The position numbers and the translations under genes are program-made. Source: an uncultured Desulfobacteraceae bacterium (lineage in GTDB: Bacteria; Desulfobacterota; Desulfobacteria; Desulfobacterales; Desulfatirhabdiaceae). From it: a stretch of 64,000 bases of DNA. The notes beneath the pieces were generated by a model. The model made no database searches. It worked only from the letters and a program-made list of their open reading frames with translations, and was not told the DNA's origin. Below, piece by piece: positions 1 to 8,393 of this stretch (positions are counted from its first letter, which is position 1; every line of letters begins with the position of its first letter). Location of the stretch: assembly GCA_903953895.1 (NCBI GenBank), contig CAJBLH010000238.1, forward strand, positions 1-64,000, in the 5' to 3' direction.

Positions 1-238
1 AAACGAAACATTGTTTCTTTTATTTTGGTATATGAATGAATTTGTTCTGTCAAGTATAAATATCGCACAAGCCTAAAAAATATTTATAGAATAATTGATA
101 AATTCAATGTTATGTTTAATAATCAACGGACTGCATGACAGCTTCACAAAAAGGGCCTTGATCATCGTTTCGAGCAGCTTTTCATGCTGCGTTGCTGTTG
201 AAACGGTGTGGCCGTCTATCTGAGAGGATTAAGATTGG
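1..238. other. Non-coding, AT-rich leader before gspG
   Basis: No convincing reading frame. The first 150 bases are strongly AT-rich, as expected of a promoter region, but I could not pick a confident -35/-10 pair. It holds one copy of a 16-base sequence that recurs just after gspJ. An AGAGG at 223-227 precedes the gspG ATG by 11 bases. Confidence 0.6.
158..173 (+). repeat. 16-bp direct repeat, copy 1 (left of gspGHIJ)
   Basis: TTGATCATCGTTTCGA occurs here and again at 2437-2452, so the two exact copies bracket the gspGHIJ block in the same orientation. Identity stops abruptly on both sides. It could be a duplicated regulatory site or a recombination scar; the sequence does not decide. Confidence 0.5.
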
Positions 239-694
239 ATGATCACGATGCGTTTGCCGAACAGAATTCAAAATCAGGGGTTCACCTTGATCGAACTCAT
301 GGTTGTTATCGTTATTCTGGGAATACTGGCCATGTATATTGCGCCTAAAATCATGGGGCGGCCTGATGAAGCCCGTCAGGTAAAGGCCAAAGTGGATATC
401 GCCAGTCTGGAAACAGCTCTGAAGCTTTATAAGCTGGACAGCGGCATCTATCCGACCACGGATCAAGGACTTCAGGCTTTGGTCAGCCCCCCCCAGACCG
501 AACCGGCTCCCCGGAATTGGAAAAAGGGGGGATACCTGGAAAAGGGAAAAGTTCCCAAAGATCCATGGGGCAATGCCTTTGTTTATCTATGTCCCGGCAA
601 CAAGGGGGAATATGATATCATCTCGTACGGTGCTGATGGTGTTGCCGGCGGTGCGGAAAACAACCGAGACATTCAAAGTTGGGATCTCGATTGA
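239..694 (+). CDS. gspG: Type II secretion major pseudopilin GspG
   Basis: Major pseudopilin of the type II secretion system, the subunit that polymerises into the periplasmic pseudopilus pushing folded exoproteins through the outer-membrane secretin. The 151-residue product has a short basic leader and a type III signal, [10 protein letters not shown], cleaved before Phe by prepilin peptidase, with Glu at position +5 and a hydrophobic assembly helix. The family's [11 protein letters not shown] and DPWGN segments and a C-terminal acidic calcium-loop region follow. The ATG at 239 has AGAGG upstream; ATG 248 is also possible. First of four contiguous pseudopilin genes. Confidence 0.95.
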   Translation: MITMRLPNRIQNQGFTLIELMVVIVILGILAMYIAPKIMGRPDEARQVKAKVDIASLETALKLYKLDSGIYPTTDQGLQALVSPPQTEPAPRNWKKGGYLEKGKVPKDPWGNAFVYLCPGNKGEYDIISYGADGVAGGAENNRDIQSWDLD

Positions 695-699
695 CAGTG

Positions 700-1218
700 A
701 TGTACGATGCGGACAGGTTGACTGCTTCCGGCGGATTTACCCTGATGGAATTGATCGTTGTCACGTGTCTGCTCAGCTTGTTTCTGATGTTCTCCATTCC
801 CCGGCTGCAATCGGTGATGCCGACGGATCATTTGAATGCCGTAGTGCGACGCATTCAGTTTACCGTGACTGAACTGAAGAATGCCTCGCTTCAGAATTGC
901 CGGTTTTACACCCTCCATCTGGATATGGACCAGCGACTGATGTGGATTTCCCATGAGTTCATGACAGAGGCTGACATGGAGGCCGCAAAGAAAAGTGGTT
1001 TTCGGTTGCCGGCGGATGTTCGCATTCAGAATGTGGACAGGCCGGATTCCGGAAAAACATCTTCAGGAAGCGTGGATATCATTTTCAGCAGCCGGGGGTA
1101 TTCCAGTAAGGCGATCATCCACCTGAAAGGCGCCGCCGGCTCGGTTTCGCTGCTGATAGAATCTTTCCTGCCGGATGTCGGCTATTTCAACCGGCGCATT
1201 TCTTTTCAAGATGGGTAA
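700..1218 (+). CDS. gspH: Type II secretion minor pseudopilin GspH
   Basis: Probable minor pseudopilin GspH, a low-abundance component of the type II pseudopilus. The prepilin signal GGFTLMELIVV, with Glu at +5, lies about 15 residues from the chosen start and is followed by a hydrophobic helix and a weakly conserved globular domain, as usual for GspH. I prefer the ATG at 700, giving 172 residues; a TTG at 679 would overlap the end of gspG (stop 692-694). Assignment rests on the signal plus position after gspG; the globular part alone would not identify it. Confidence 0.8.
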   Translation: MYDADRLTASGGFTLMELIVVTCLLSLFLMFSIPRLQSVMPTDHLNAVVRRIQFTVTELKNASLQNCRFYTLHLDMDQRLMWISHEFMTEADMEAAKKSGFRLPADVRIQNVDRPDSGKTSSGSVDIIFSSRGYSSKAIIHLKGAAGSVSLLIESFLPDVGYFNRRISFQDG

Positions 1219-1309
1219 CTGGGGGGCGGTGGGGGTGGAAAGTAAGCGCCAAGGTTGGTTTGTATTTTCAGTCATTGCAAGCCAGGTGACAGGGTTTAAC
1301 CCAAAGAAA

Positions 1310-1726
1310 ATGACATCGAGGCCGGGATTTACTTTTATCGAGGTGTTGATGGCGGTTTCCATCCTGGCCATTTTGCTGGTCGGTGTTCATAAACTGCAGA
1401 GCCAGATGGTTTCCATGAGTCAGGCAACCCGGTTTCTGACCCTGGCGCCGCTTCTGGCGCAAAATCGGATGGCGGAACTGGAACGCCGGTACTTTAAGGA
1501 TATCGATAAGGATTCCGGAGATTGCGGCAAAGCTTTTCCCGGATATGTCTGGTCGCTGAGCATGGAAACCACGGACTCAGACGTCCTCAAAAAACTGGCA
1601 TACCCAATGCGGAAAATAGAGGTATCAGTATCGTTGAACAAAGGAGAGCGGACATATCGGCTGAGAACCTATCGGGCAGTTCCGGATACGACCGACAGGC
1701 GGAACAATCAACCTGGCCCGTCATGA
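1310..1726 (+). CDS. gspI: Type II secretion minor pseudopilin GspI
   Basis: Minor pseudopilin of the pseudopilus tip, expected to form a complex with GspJ (and GspK where present). The signal RPGFTFIEVLMAV begins a few residues after the ATG at 1310 and is followed by a hydrophobic helix and the NRMAELE segment typical of GspI. The frame is open back to 1175 inside gspH, but a leader of nearly 50 residues would be unusual, so 1310 is preferred; GTG codons at 1229 and 1235 are alternatives. No strong ribosome site precedes 1310. Its stop overlaps the gspJ start. Confidence 0.82.
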   Translation: MTSRPGFTFIEVLMAVSILAILLVGVHKLQSQMVSMSQATRFLTLAPLLAQNRMAELERRYFKDIDKDSGDCGKAFPGYVWSLSMETTDSDVLKKLAYPMRKIEVSVSLNKGERTYRLRTYRAVPDTTDRRNNQPGPS

Positions 1727-2427
1727 TCATGCGTGATTCAACGGCACGGGGATTTACCCTTCTGGAGCTTCTGATTGCCATTACGATGCTGGTGATTGTT
1801 CTGACGACCCTCTATGGATCATACCGCAGTATGCTGACCCGCAATCCCTGGATAGAAAACGAGATCCGGTCTCAAGAAATGGTCCGGGTTTGCCTGAATC
1901 AAATGCTGACAGATTTGGGAGCAGTTTACGTGGCGCCTTCCAGTGAATACAAACCGCCGCTGTCCTCGGATTTACCGAACCCCTATTGCCTGATCGCAGA
2001 GAATCCAACGATGAATAAGAAGTCATTTCCCAGACTTGAATTTCCGTCGTTGCTTCATCTGAGGCTTGGCGACAGGCGGCGGCAGGATATCGTTCGAATC
2101 GTGTATTACGTTCATCCATCACCTACAGGCGAGTTTGTCCTCAGGCGCTCCGAAACCCTTTATCCTTATCCGCGGTTTAAAGAGAATTCGGCCGATCCGG
2201 TTTTATGCAGGGCGATCCGGTCTCTGAGCTTTACGTTTTATGATGGCAAAGGAAAGGAACATCATGACTGGAACTCGGATTCATCAAATTATGACCATCA
2301 GACGCCGGTTGCCATGCATATCACGTTGGAGCTGGAATCCGGACCGGGGGGGGCTGTCGTGAAAATGGAAACCGGCTTGGTTTTCCCGGTCTTCAGAGCA
2401 GGCAATGCTCAGAAAAATCGATTATAA
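1723..2427 (+). CDS. gspJ: Type II secretion minor pseudopilin GspJ
   Basis: Minor pseudopilin GspJ, the larger partner of GspI at the pseudopilus tip. It starts at an ATG overlapping the gspI stop (ATGA, 1723-1726), indicating translational coupling. The signal GFTLLELLIAI begins about 10 residues in, followed by a hydrophobic helix and a globular domain ending near LVFPVFRAG; 234 residues is normal for the family. It contains an eight-G run near 2346. No gspK or other gsp gene follows: the next 150 bases are non-coding. Confidence 0.85.
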   Translation: MIMRDSTARGFTLLELLIAITMLVIVLTTLYGSYRSMLTRNPWIENEIRSQEMVRVCLNQMLTDLGAVYVAPSSEYKPPLSSDLPNPYCLIAENPTMNKKSFPRLEFPSLLHLRLGDRRRQDIVRIVYYVHPSPTGEFVLRRSETLYPYPRFKENSADPVLCRAIRSLSFTFYDGKGKEHHDWNSDSSNYDHQTPVAMHITLELESGPGGAVVKMETGLVFPVFRAGNAQKNRL

Positions 2428-2436
2428 CCTAAGTCA

Positions 2437-2452
2437 TTGATCATCGTTTCGA
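2437..2452 (+). repeat. 16-bp direct repeat, copy 2 (right of gspGHIJ)
   Basis: Exact second copy of TTGATCATCGTTTCGA found at 158-173, 10 bases after the gspJ stop. Confidence 0.5.
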
Positions 2453-2483
2453 TAGATTATGTTTTTAATCCGCCGTATTTTAT

Positions 2484-2554
2484 CGCAAAGGCACAAGGGG
2501 CGCAAAGATAAATCCGGTTTTTCATCAAAATCTCTTTGCGTCCTTTGCGGTGAA
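2484..2554. repeat. Intergenic inverted repeat (GCAAAGG...GCAAAG type)
   Basis: Imperfect inverted repeat. The left arm at 2484-2508 contains CGCAAAGG and GGCGCAAAGA; the right arm at 2531-2553 contains CTTTGCGTCCTTTGCGG, its approximate reverse complement. A close relative lies at 37054-37130. It sits between the convergent gspJ and the 5-formyl-THF cyclo-ligase gene, so the RNA hairpin could also stop transcription, but there is no clear T-tract. Small dispersed palindromes of this kind are common in related genomes. Confidence 0.65.
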
Positions 2555-2582
2555 AAATTCAGCTCTGAAATCGATAAGGCGA

Positions 2583-3170
2583 TCAGATTTTATAAATCGT
2601 CCGTTCATTGGTAATGATGATATCCACGTGCTTGTCATGGGATTCCATCGGTACCTGGGGGATGAGCTGGTCTTCGAATGCGATGGAAACCTTTCGCGTC
2701 GTGATAGGCAGTTTGGGAATGAACCGGTCGTAATATCCTTCTCCCGATCCGATCCGGCCACCTTTTTCATCAAAAACAATCCCAGGGATGATGGCGATAT
2801 CCAGGCACTCGATTGGCACCGACTTGCATCGGGCGGTATCCGGTTCCAACATGCCCCGGGGCCCCTGTTTTAAATTCTTTTCGATATTATCGATTTTAAA
2901 TAATTTGATCCGAAATTTATGGGGATCGAAGGCCGGAAGAACGATGATTTTTCTATAATCCAGGCAATAGGTGATGATATTTCGGGAAGAAACTTCACCG
3001 GGGCTGCTGATATACAGCATGGTGATGTTGGCTTCAACGAAATTGGCAAAATCAAACAGCCGATTTTCAATTTTTTGAGTCTTTAAAGCAATTTCATTTT
3101 CCGAAAGAGATGCTAAGGCAGCGGTCATGTCTTTACGAATTTTGCTTTTGGTTTGCTTTAAATCATCCAT
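2583..3170 (-). CDS. 5-formyltetrahydrofolate cyclo-ligase
   Basis: Converts 5-formyl-THF to 5,10-methenyl-THF using ATP, recycling a folate storage form in the cytoplasm. The 195-residue product has the family's basic N-terminus (KSKIRKDM), the YISSPGEV segment, PGIVFD near residue 130 and the nucleotide/Mg-binding GRIGSGEGYYDRF at about 138-150, ending with the HDKHVDIIITNERTIY region. Length matches the YgfA/MTHFS family. It is monocistronic, divergent from serS, with its ATG on the complement at 3170. Confidence 0.92.
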   Translation of the reverse strand: MDDLKQTKSKIRKDMTAALASLSENEIALKTQKIENRLFDFANFVEANITMLYISSPGEVSSRNIITYCLDYRKIIVLPAFDPHKFRIKLFKIDNIEKNLKQGPRGMLEPDTARCKSVPIECLDIAIIPGIVFDEKGGRIGSGEGYYDRFIPKLPITTRKVSIAFEDQLIPQVPMESHDKHVDIIITNERTIYKI

Positions 3171-3273
3171 TGGGGTTTCTCCTGCGAAAAAGCGATAGCA
3201 ATATCATTGACTAAATGAATTGCAGTTGTTACACAGATGAGCAAAGAATGCGATAAAAAATCTCCACAAGTTA

Positions 3274-3302
3274 TTGGTGCAAAGTTACTAATTTTCTATA
3301 AT
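3274..3302 (+). promoter_or_regulatory. Candidate sigma-70 promoter for the serS operon
   Basis: TTGGTG (3274-3279), a 17-base spacer and TATAAT (3297-3302). Transcription would start around 3309, only a few bases before the serS ATG at 3313, so the mRNA would be nearly leaderless. The -10 is perfect but the -35 is only partial. Confidence 0.4.
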
Positions 3303-3312
3303 AGGTATTGTT

Positions 3313-4587
3313 ATGCTGGAAATCAAGTTTGTCCGACAAAATTTGTCGATTGTTCAAAAATCATTGTCCGACAGGGGTAAAACCGCCGATTTGGAAACGC
3401 TTTCCGCGTGTGATGTCATCCGGAAAGAGATTCTTCTGGAGCTGGAACAGCTCCGATGCCGGAGAAACAGCGTATCAGATCAAATTGCCGTCATGAAGAA
3501 AGCCGGAGAAAACGCCGAAACCTGGGTAGTCGAGATGCGCGATGTTTCTCTGCGCATCAAAGATCTGGAAAAAAAGCTGACCGATTCTGAAGAAAAACTT
3601 CATGAAATTATCATGGGAATTCCCAATATTCCCCACGCCACGGTGCCGGTCGGAAAAGACAGCGACGAGAACATATTATATAGAACCTGCGGGATTCCGC
3701 GAGCCTTTGATTTTGAACCCATGCCCCATTGGACAATCGGCGAGATACTTCGGATATTTGATTTCGAACGGGCCACCCGAATTACGGGTGCGCGCTTTCC
3801 TCTTTATTTCGGGGCCGGAGCCAGGCTGGAAAGAGCGTTGATCAATTTCATGCTCGATGTCCATACCTCGTTTCACGGATATGTGGAAGTGCTTCCGCCA
3901 TTTATGGTCAATCGAAACAGCATGACCCATACGGGGCAGCTTCCCAAATTTGAAGCGGAGCTGTTCAAACTGGAAGGATGGGATTATTTTTTGATTCCAA
4001 CCGCTGAAGTGCCGGTAACCAATATCCATGCGGATGAAATTCTGGATGAATCCCTTCTGCCCATTCAGTACACGGCCCATACTCCCTGTTTTCGTTCTGA
4101 AGCAGGTTCGTACGGAAAAGATACGCGCGGGCTGATTCGACAGCATCAGTTCAATAAGGTTGAACTGGTCCAGTTTACCACGCCGGAATCGTCTTATGAT
4201 CAATTGGAAACCCTTCTAAACGATGCTGAATCCATTTTGAAACGGCTCGAACTTCCCTATCGGGTGATTACCCTGTGTACCGGGGACATTGGTTTTTCCG
4301 CGGCAAAGACCTATGATATCGAAGTGTGGATGCCGGCTCAGGGGGTATACCGCGAAATATCCTCGTGCAGCAATTTCGAGGATTTTCAGGCCAGGCGAGC
4401 CAATATCCGTTTTAAACGAAAAGGGCGCAAGGGAACCGAACTGGTCCATACGCTGAATGGTTCAGGACTTGCCGTGGGTCGAACCGTGGCAGCCATTCTT
4501 GAAAACTGTCAGCAGGCCGATGGTTCGGTGATCATTCCCGAAGCATTGCGTCCTTATATGGGAGGGGCTACGTCCATAACGCCATGA
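3313..4587 (+). CDS. serS: Seryl-tRNA synthetase
   Basis: Charges tRNA-Ser (and tRNA-Sec) with serine. The 424-residue class II synthetase has the N-terminal tRNA-binding coiled coil (about residues 1-105), then motif 2 with [14 protein letters not shown] and motif 3 with [17 protein letters not shown], plus TAEVPVTN for serine recognition. Full length for the family. It starts the rightward operon and its stop overlaps the thrC start by four bases. Confidence 0.97.
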   Translation: MLEIKFVRQNLSIVQKSLSDRGKTADLETLSACDVIRKEILLELEQLRCRRNSVSDQIAVMKKAGENAETWVVEMRDVSLRIKDLEKKLTDSEEKLHEIIMGIPNIPHATVPVGKDSDENILYRTCGIPRAFDFEPMPHWTIGEILRIFDFERATRITGARFPLYFGAGARLERALINFMLDVHTSFHGYVEVLPPFMVNRNSMTHTGQLPKFEAELFKLEGWDYFLIPTAEVPVTNIHADEILDESLLPIQYTAHTPCFRSEAGSYGKDTRGLIRQHQFNKVELVQFTTPESSYDQLETLLNDAESILKRLELPYRVITLCTGDIGFSAAKTYDIEVWMPAQGVYREISSCSNFEDFQARRANIRFKRKGRKGTELVHTLNGSGLAVGRTVAAILENCQQADGSVIIPEALRPYMGGATSITP

Positions 4588-6086
4588 TCCTCAGCGATTT
4601 TCCAGAAGACATCCAGCCTTTTATTCTGCCTGAAACACGAAATGATCTGATCTACCGGTGTCTGGGGTGCGGCAGCGAGCATGGCATCTCAACCCTGCTG
4701 TATACCTGTCCCGACTGCGCTCAGGTACTGTTGTTGTACGACCGTCATTTTGAGAATTTAAAAAAAATTCCCGGTCAGCTCTGGCGGCGGATTTTTGATT
4801 ACAGAAAACTCCTCACCCTTCCGGCGCTGAAGGGAATTTATCGGTATCACGAGTTTATCGGTCCGGTTCTGCCGCTGGAATCCATCGTATATCTCGGAGA
4901 AGGCCATACCCCGGTTATCGAAGCCAATGCCACGATGCAGGAAAAGGCAGGCGGAAAATTCTATTTCAAAAATGACGGTCAAAATCCCAGCGCGTCGTTC
5001 AAAGACCGGGGAATGGCCAGTGCGCTCAGCTATATCCAATTTTTAATCCAGCAGGGGCTGGTGGACGACGTGCTTGCCGTTTGTGCTTCAACCGGCGATA
5101 CATCGGCATCTGCTGCGCTGTATGCATCCTATCTTCAGCCGCATATCAAGTCTGCGGTGCTGCTGCCGCATAAGAAAGTGACGCCCCAGCAGTTGGCTCA
5201 GCCCCTGGGCAGCGGGGCCCGGGTATTTGAAATACCGGGCGTCTTTGATGATTGTATGAAAGTGGTGGAGGCTTTGTCCGAAAAATATGCAGTGGCGCTT
5301 CTCAATTCCAAAAATGCGTGGCGGATACTGGGTCAGGAATCTTATTCATATGAAATCGCTCAGGATTTCGAGTATGATCTGGCCGGCAAGGTGGTAGTGG
5401 TTCCCATCGGCAATGCCGGCAATATTACGGCTGTCATGAGCGGATTTTTAAAATTTTATCAAACCGGCATCATCAATTCTCTGCCGAAGATCGTTGGCGT
5501 GCAATCGGTTCATGCCAATCCGGTTTATCGATATTACCAGGAGACTGACCCCGCACGCCGGCAGTTTTTGCCGGTCACCGTCCAAGCGAGTGTGGCCCAG
5601 GCCGCCATGATCGGCAATCCGGTTTCCATGCCACGGGTCATCCATCTGGTGAATCAGTACAACCAGACAGCCGGCAGCCAACGGGTATTTTTTGTGGAAG
5701 TGACTGAACAATCCATCATGGACTGGCAGCTTCGCGCCAACCGCAATGGTCATGTGGCCTGCACGCATGGCGGTGAATCTCTGGCCGGACTGGTTACCGC
5801 AAGACAGCTTGGGTATGTAGACAGAGATGAGATCGCCATTCTGGATTCAACGGCCCATGCCATCAAATTTTCCGGTTTTCAGGAAATGTATTTTGAAAAT
5901 CGGTTTCCCGATGAATTTGGAGTTTGTCCGGATGTATCCCTGATCAATCTGCCGGAGTTGATCCGTCCGGGTCATCTGGAGAAGGTTCCTGCCCCCGGAA
6001 AGCCCCTGAGCGGTGAAGATTTTGACCGGTTTGTCATGGCTGTTTCCCAGGAGATTGCAGATAAACTCCAACTGAAAAAGGTCTGA
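4584..6086 (+). CDS. thrC: Threonine synthase
   Basis: PLP enzyme converting O-phosphohomoserine to threonine, the last step of threonine synthesis. The 500-residue product has a zinc-ribbon-like N-terminus (CLGC about residue 26, CPDC about 42), the PLP-lysine motif [10 protein letters not shown] with Lys140, a phosphate-binding loop in PIGNAGN, and the substrate segment [11 protein letters not shown]. The N-terminal ribbon and length fit the longer threonine synthases. ATGA overlap with serS indicates coupling. Confidence 0.93.
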   Translation: MILSDFPEDIQPFILPETRNDLIYRCLGCGSEHGISTLLYTCPDCAQVLLLYDRHFENLKKIPGQLWRRIFDYRKLLTLPALKGIYRYHEFIGPVLPLESIVYLGEGHTPVIEANATMQEKAGGKFYFKNDGQNPSASFKDRGMASALSYIQFLIQQGLVDDVLAVCASTGDTSASAALYASYLQPHIKSAVLLPHKKVTPQQLAQPLGSGARVFEIPGVFDDCMKVVEALSEKYAVALLNSKNAWRILGQESYSYEIAQDFEYDLAGKVVVVPIGNAGNITAVMSGFLKFYQTGIINSLPKIVGVQSVHANPVYRYYQETDPARRQFLPVTVQASVAQAAMIGNPVSMPRVIHLVNQYNQTAGSQRVFFVEVTEQSIMDWQLRANRNGHVACTHGGESLAGLVTARQLGYVDRDEIAILDSTAHAIKFSGFQEMYFENRFPDEFGVCPDVSLINLPELIRPGHLEKVPAPGKPLSGEDFDRFVMAVSQEIADKLQLKKV

Positions 6087-6091
6087 TCCCC

Positions 6092-7567
6092 ATGCCCGCC
6101 GCAGGATTCTGCAAAAAAGCCGCCTGCCTTATCTGGTGCTGGTGCGCTTTTCTGTCGGTTTTCGCGGATGCAGGGGTGATGGTTCAAAAAGACTATATTG
6201 TCAAACAGGATATGCAGGATCGCATCTGGTGCGAACTTTATGTTGTTCAAAAAAATGATTCACTCACCCGGATATTTCAGGAAAAAGGGGGGATCATCGA
6301 TGAAACTCCGGAAGAATTTTTGAAGATTTTTAAACGCATCAATCCCGAAATCACTGATTTTGAAAGTGTTCGACCGGGTCAACAGATATGGATTCCCCTG
6401 AAAAAATTGGGACCGGAACGGGAAATCACAACCCGTATTTTCACCCTTCCGATGGTAACCATCTCGGCAAGTAAGACCCAACCGGCATCCGAGCAGAAAT
6501 CAATTCCGGATAGCAGCGGTTTCAGGGAGTATAAAATCAAACCCGGAGACACCTTGTCCCGAATTTTTCATCAATATTTCGGCATCTCGGACTTGGCCCG
6601 GATGGGTGAGAAACTTCGGCTGTTTTATAAAATCAATCCTGGTATTTCAAACATCAATCGCATTCATGCCGGCCAAACCATTCGCATGCCGGTATTCGAT
6701 TCCTCTCCTGAAGATAATCTTCAGAATCAGACAGGGCCTTTTGAAAGCGTTTCTGTGCAGCTTGGCGCCAAGTTGACGCAAAAGGGAATCTGTTACTTTC
6801 CCATGCCAGGGCAAGCCGATTTCAGCCTGAATCTGGCTCGGTTTCCGATCATGGAATTTCCGGATGGACTGCGGATTCTGTTCAACCCAGGCCAAACCCT
6901 GACAGACGATGAGCAAAACGTTATTCGCCATTTTTGGCCGGAAATCAAAAGGATCGATATCGCCTACAATGCGTCTTCCGATGAGATTCTGGCGCAGGTT
7001 CTGGAGATTGCACCCTATCTGAATCGAAACACTCAGGCAGGCGCTCGGCTTCAATCCGCCGCTTTCTCAACTGCAGCTCCGGTACCCGGAAGGCAGGTTT
7101 CCGTTTCCGGCAAGCCGCAGCTTGTTGAAATGCTGATGCGGATTCTGGGCGTTTCGTACACGCAGAATGTGGAAATGAGTTTTCCCTATGCAGACATTCA
7201 GATTGCATCGCATGCTAATTGGATTGAATCCGGCAGGGGAAAACCGGTTTTGGTCGATTTCGGATCTTTTTATGGGGATGCCATTCAGGCGCTTGAAAAA
7301 ACAGGCTTTGTCGTTATTCAGATTCTGGATTCGGACAGCATTTATCAGGCCGTTCCGCGGCTGTTGACGGCAATCGGCATTTCTTTTACGATGAATTCGG
7401 AAATCCAGCCGCCTGCTCAGCCAGCGTTGGCGATTCCTGGCATCTGGATTCAAAGGGAGGCTCTGCCCTCACTGTACCTGACCGATGTCGTTCCGGACCG
7501 TCAGGTGATCCGGGCATTTCAGGAAAAGGGGATCATCTTGATCACCGAAAAGAAAAAAACCGGGTGA
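6092..7567 (+). CDS. Secreted protein with two LysM domains, function unknown
   Basis: 491-residue exported protein. Residues 1-28 form a signal peptide with a cysteine- and tryptophan-rich core. Two LysM-type domains follow, at about 49-103 (YVVQKNDSLTRIF ... GQQIWIP) and 146-202 (YKIKPGDTLSRIF ... GQTIRMP); each has a long insertion between its first helix and the rest. LysM domains generally bind peptidoglycan. The remaining 290 residues, with alternating strands and helices, match nothing I recognise. It is five bases after thrC and four before a TPR lipoprotein, so an envelope role shared with that gene is plausible. Confidence 0.75.
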   Translation: MPAAGFCKKAACLIWCWCAFLSVFADAGVMVQKDYIVKQDMQDRIWCELYVVQKNDSLTRIFQEKGGIIDETPEEFLKIFKRINPEITDFESVRPGQQIWIPLKKLGPEREITTRIFTLPMVTISASKTQPASEQKSIPDSSGFREYKIKPGDTLSRIFHQYFGISDLARMGEKLRLFYKINPGISNINRIHAGQTIRMPVFDSSPEDNLQNQTGPFESVSVQLGAKLTQKGICYFPMPGQADFSLNLARFPIMEFPDGLRILFNPGQTLTDDEQNVIRHFWPEIKRIDIAYNASSDEILAQVLEIAPYLNRNTQAGARLQSAAFSTAAPVPGRQVSVSGKPQLVEMLMRILGVSYTQNVEMSFPYADIQIASHANWIESGRGKPVLVDFGSFYGDAIQALEKTGFVVIQILDSDSIYQAVPRLLTAIGISFTMNSEIQPPAQPALAIPGIWIQREALPSLYLTDVVPDRQVIRAFQEKGIILITEKKKTG

Positions 7568-7570
7568 GAA

Positions 7571-8356
7571 ATGACGAAACAGCATAACAGGTTATGGTTT
7601 GTGGCCATCGTGATGATAGGTTTTCTGGCAGGGTGCATGTCGAACGAAAACCTCAAAAAACAGGGCGAATCCTCCCGAAATCTGGGGGAAGCGTATATGT
7701 CTCAGGGAAATTATACCGCAGCCCTGAAAGAATTTCTATCTGCCGAACAGCTTACACCCGATGATCCCTATCTGCAAAACGATCTGGGGTTGATATACAT
7801 GGCCCGGAATCGACTGGACCTGTCGATCCAGCATTTCAAGAAAGCCATTGCCCTGAAACCCAATTACGCCCCAGCCATGAACAATCTGGGCACGGCTTAT
7901 CTGGCGCAGCAAAACTGGGATGCTGCGATCACCTGTTTCAAGTCGATTACCGGCGATCTGCTGTATGTCACACCGCATTATCCGCTTTCCAATCTGGGTC
8001 TGGCTTACTATAACCAGAGAAATTATGATCTGTCGGCAAAATATTATGCGGACGCCCTGAAGCTTGATCCCAAATTTCAGCCGGCGATTCGGGGGCTCAG
8101 CCGCGTCTATCAGACCCAGGGAAAATACGCTGAAGCCGTTGCCCTTCTCGAAGAGGGCGTCAAGACATGGCCGAAATCCGCCGAACTTTACAGCGAGCTG
8201 GGCGCTGCCTATACGGCTTATAAAAAGTATTCAGCCGCCGCAGTTGCGTATGCCAGAGCGATCGAACTGTCGCCGGCCGCTTCTCCGCTGGCCAAGGAGG
8301 CCCAGAAATCCATCGATGCCTTAAGAATCAAAGACAGCACGATTCCGGCGAAATAA
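7571..8356 (+). CDS. TPR lipoprotein, PilF/PilW-like
   Basis: 261-residue lipoprotein: signal peptide with lipobox LAGC (Cys22), then about six tetratricopeptide repeats from residue 35 onward (for example NLGEAYMSQGNYTAALKEF and NDLGLIYMARNRLDLSIQHF). This is the architecture of PilF/PilW pilotins, which assist outer-membrane assembly of type IV pilus secretins; no pilus gene lies beside it here, so that role is inference. It follows the LysM protein by three bases and is probably translated from the same message. Confidence 0.8.
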   Translation: MTKQHNRLWFVAIVMIGFLAGCMSNENLKKQGESSRNLGEAYMSQGNYTAALKEFLSAEQLTPDDPYLQNDLGLIYMARNRLDLSIQHFKKAIALKPNYAPAMNNLGTAYLAQQNWDAAITCFKSITGDLLYVTPHYPLSNLGLAYYNQRNYDLSAKYYADALKLDPKFQPAIRGLSRVYQTQGKYAEAVALLEEGVKTWPKSAELYSELGAAYTAYKKYSAAAVAYARAIELSPAASPLAKEAQKSIDALRIKDSTIPAK

Positions 8357-8393
8357 GGATGTTTTTACGGTAAATATGTTTCAGGATAATCAT

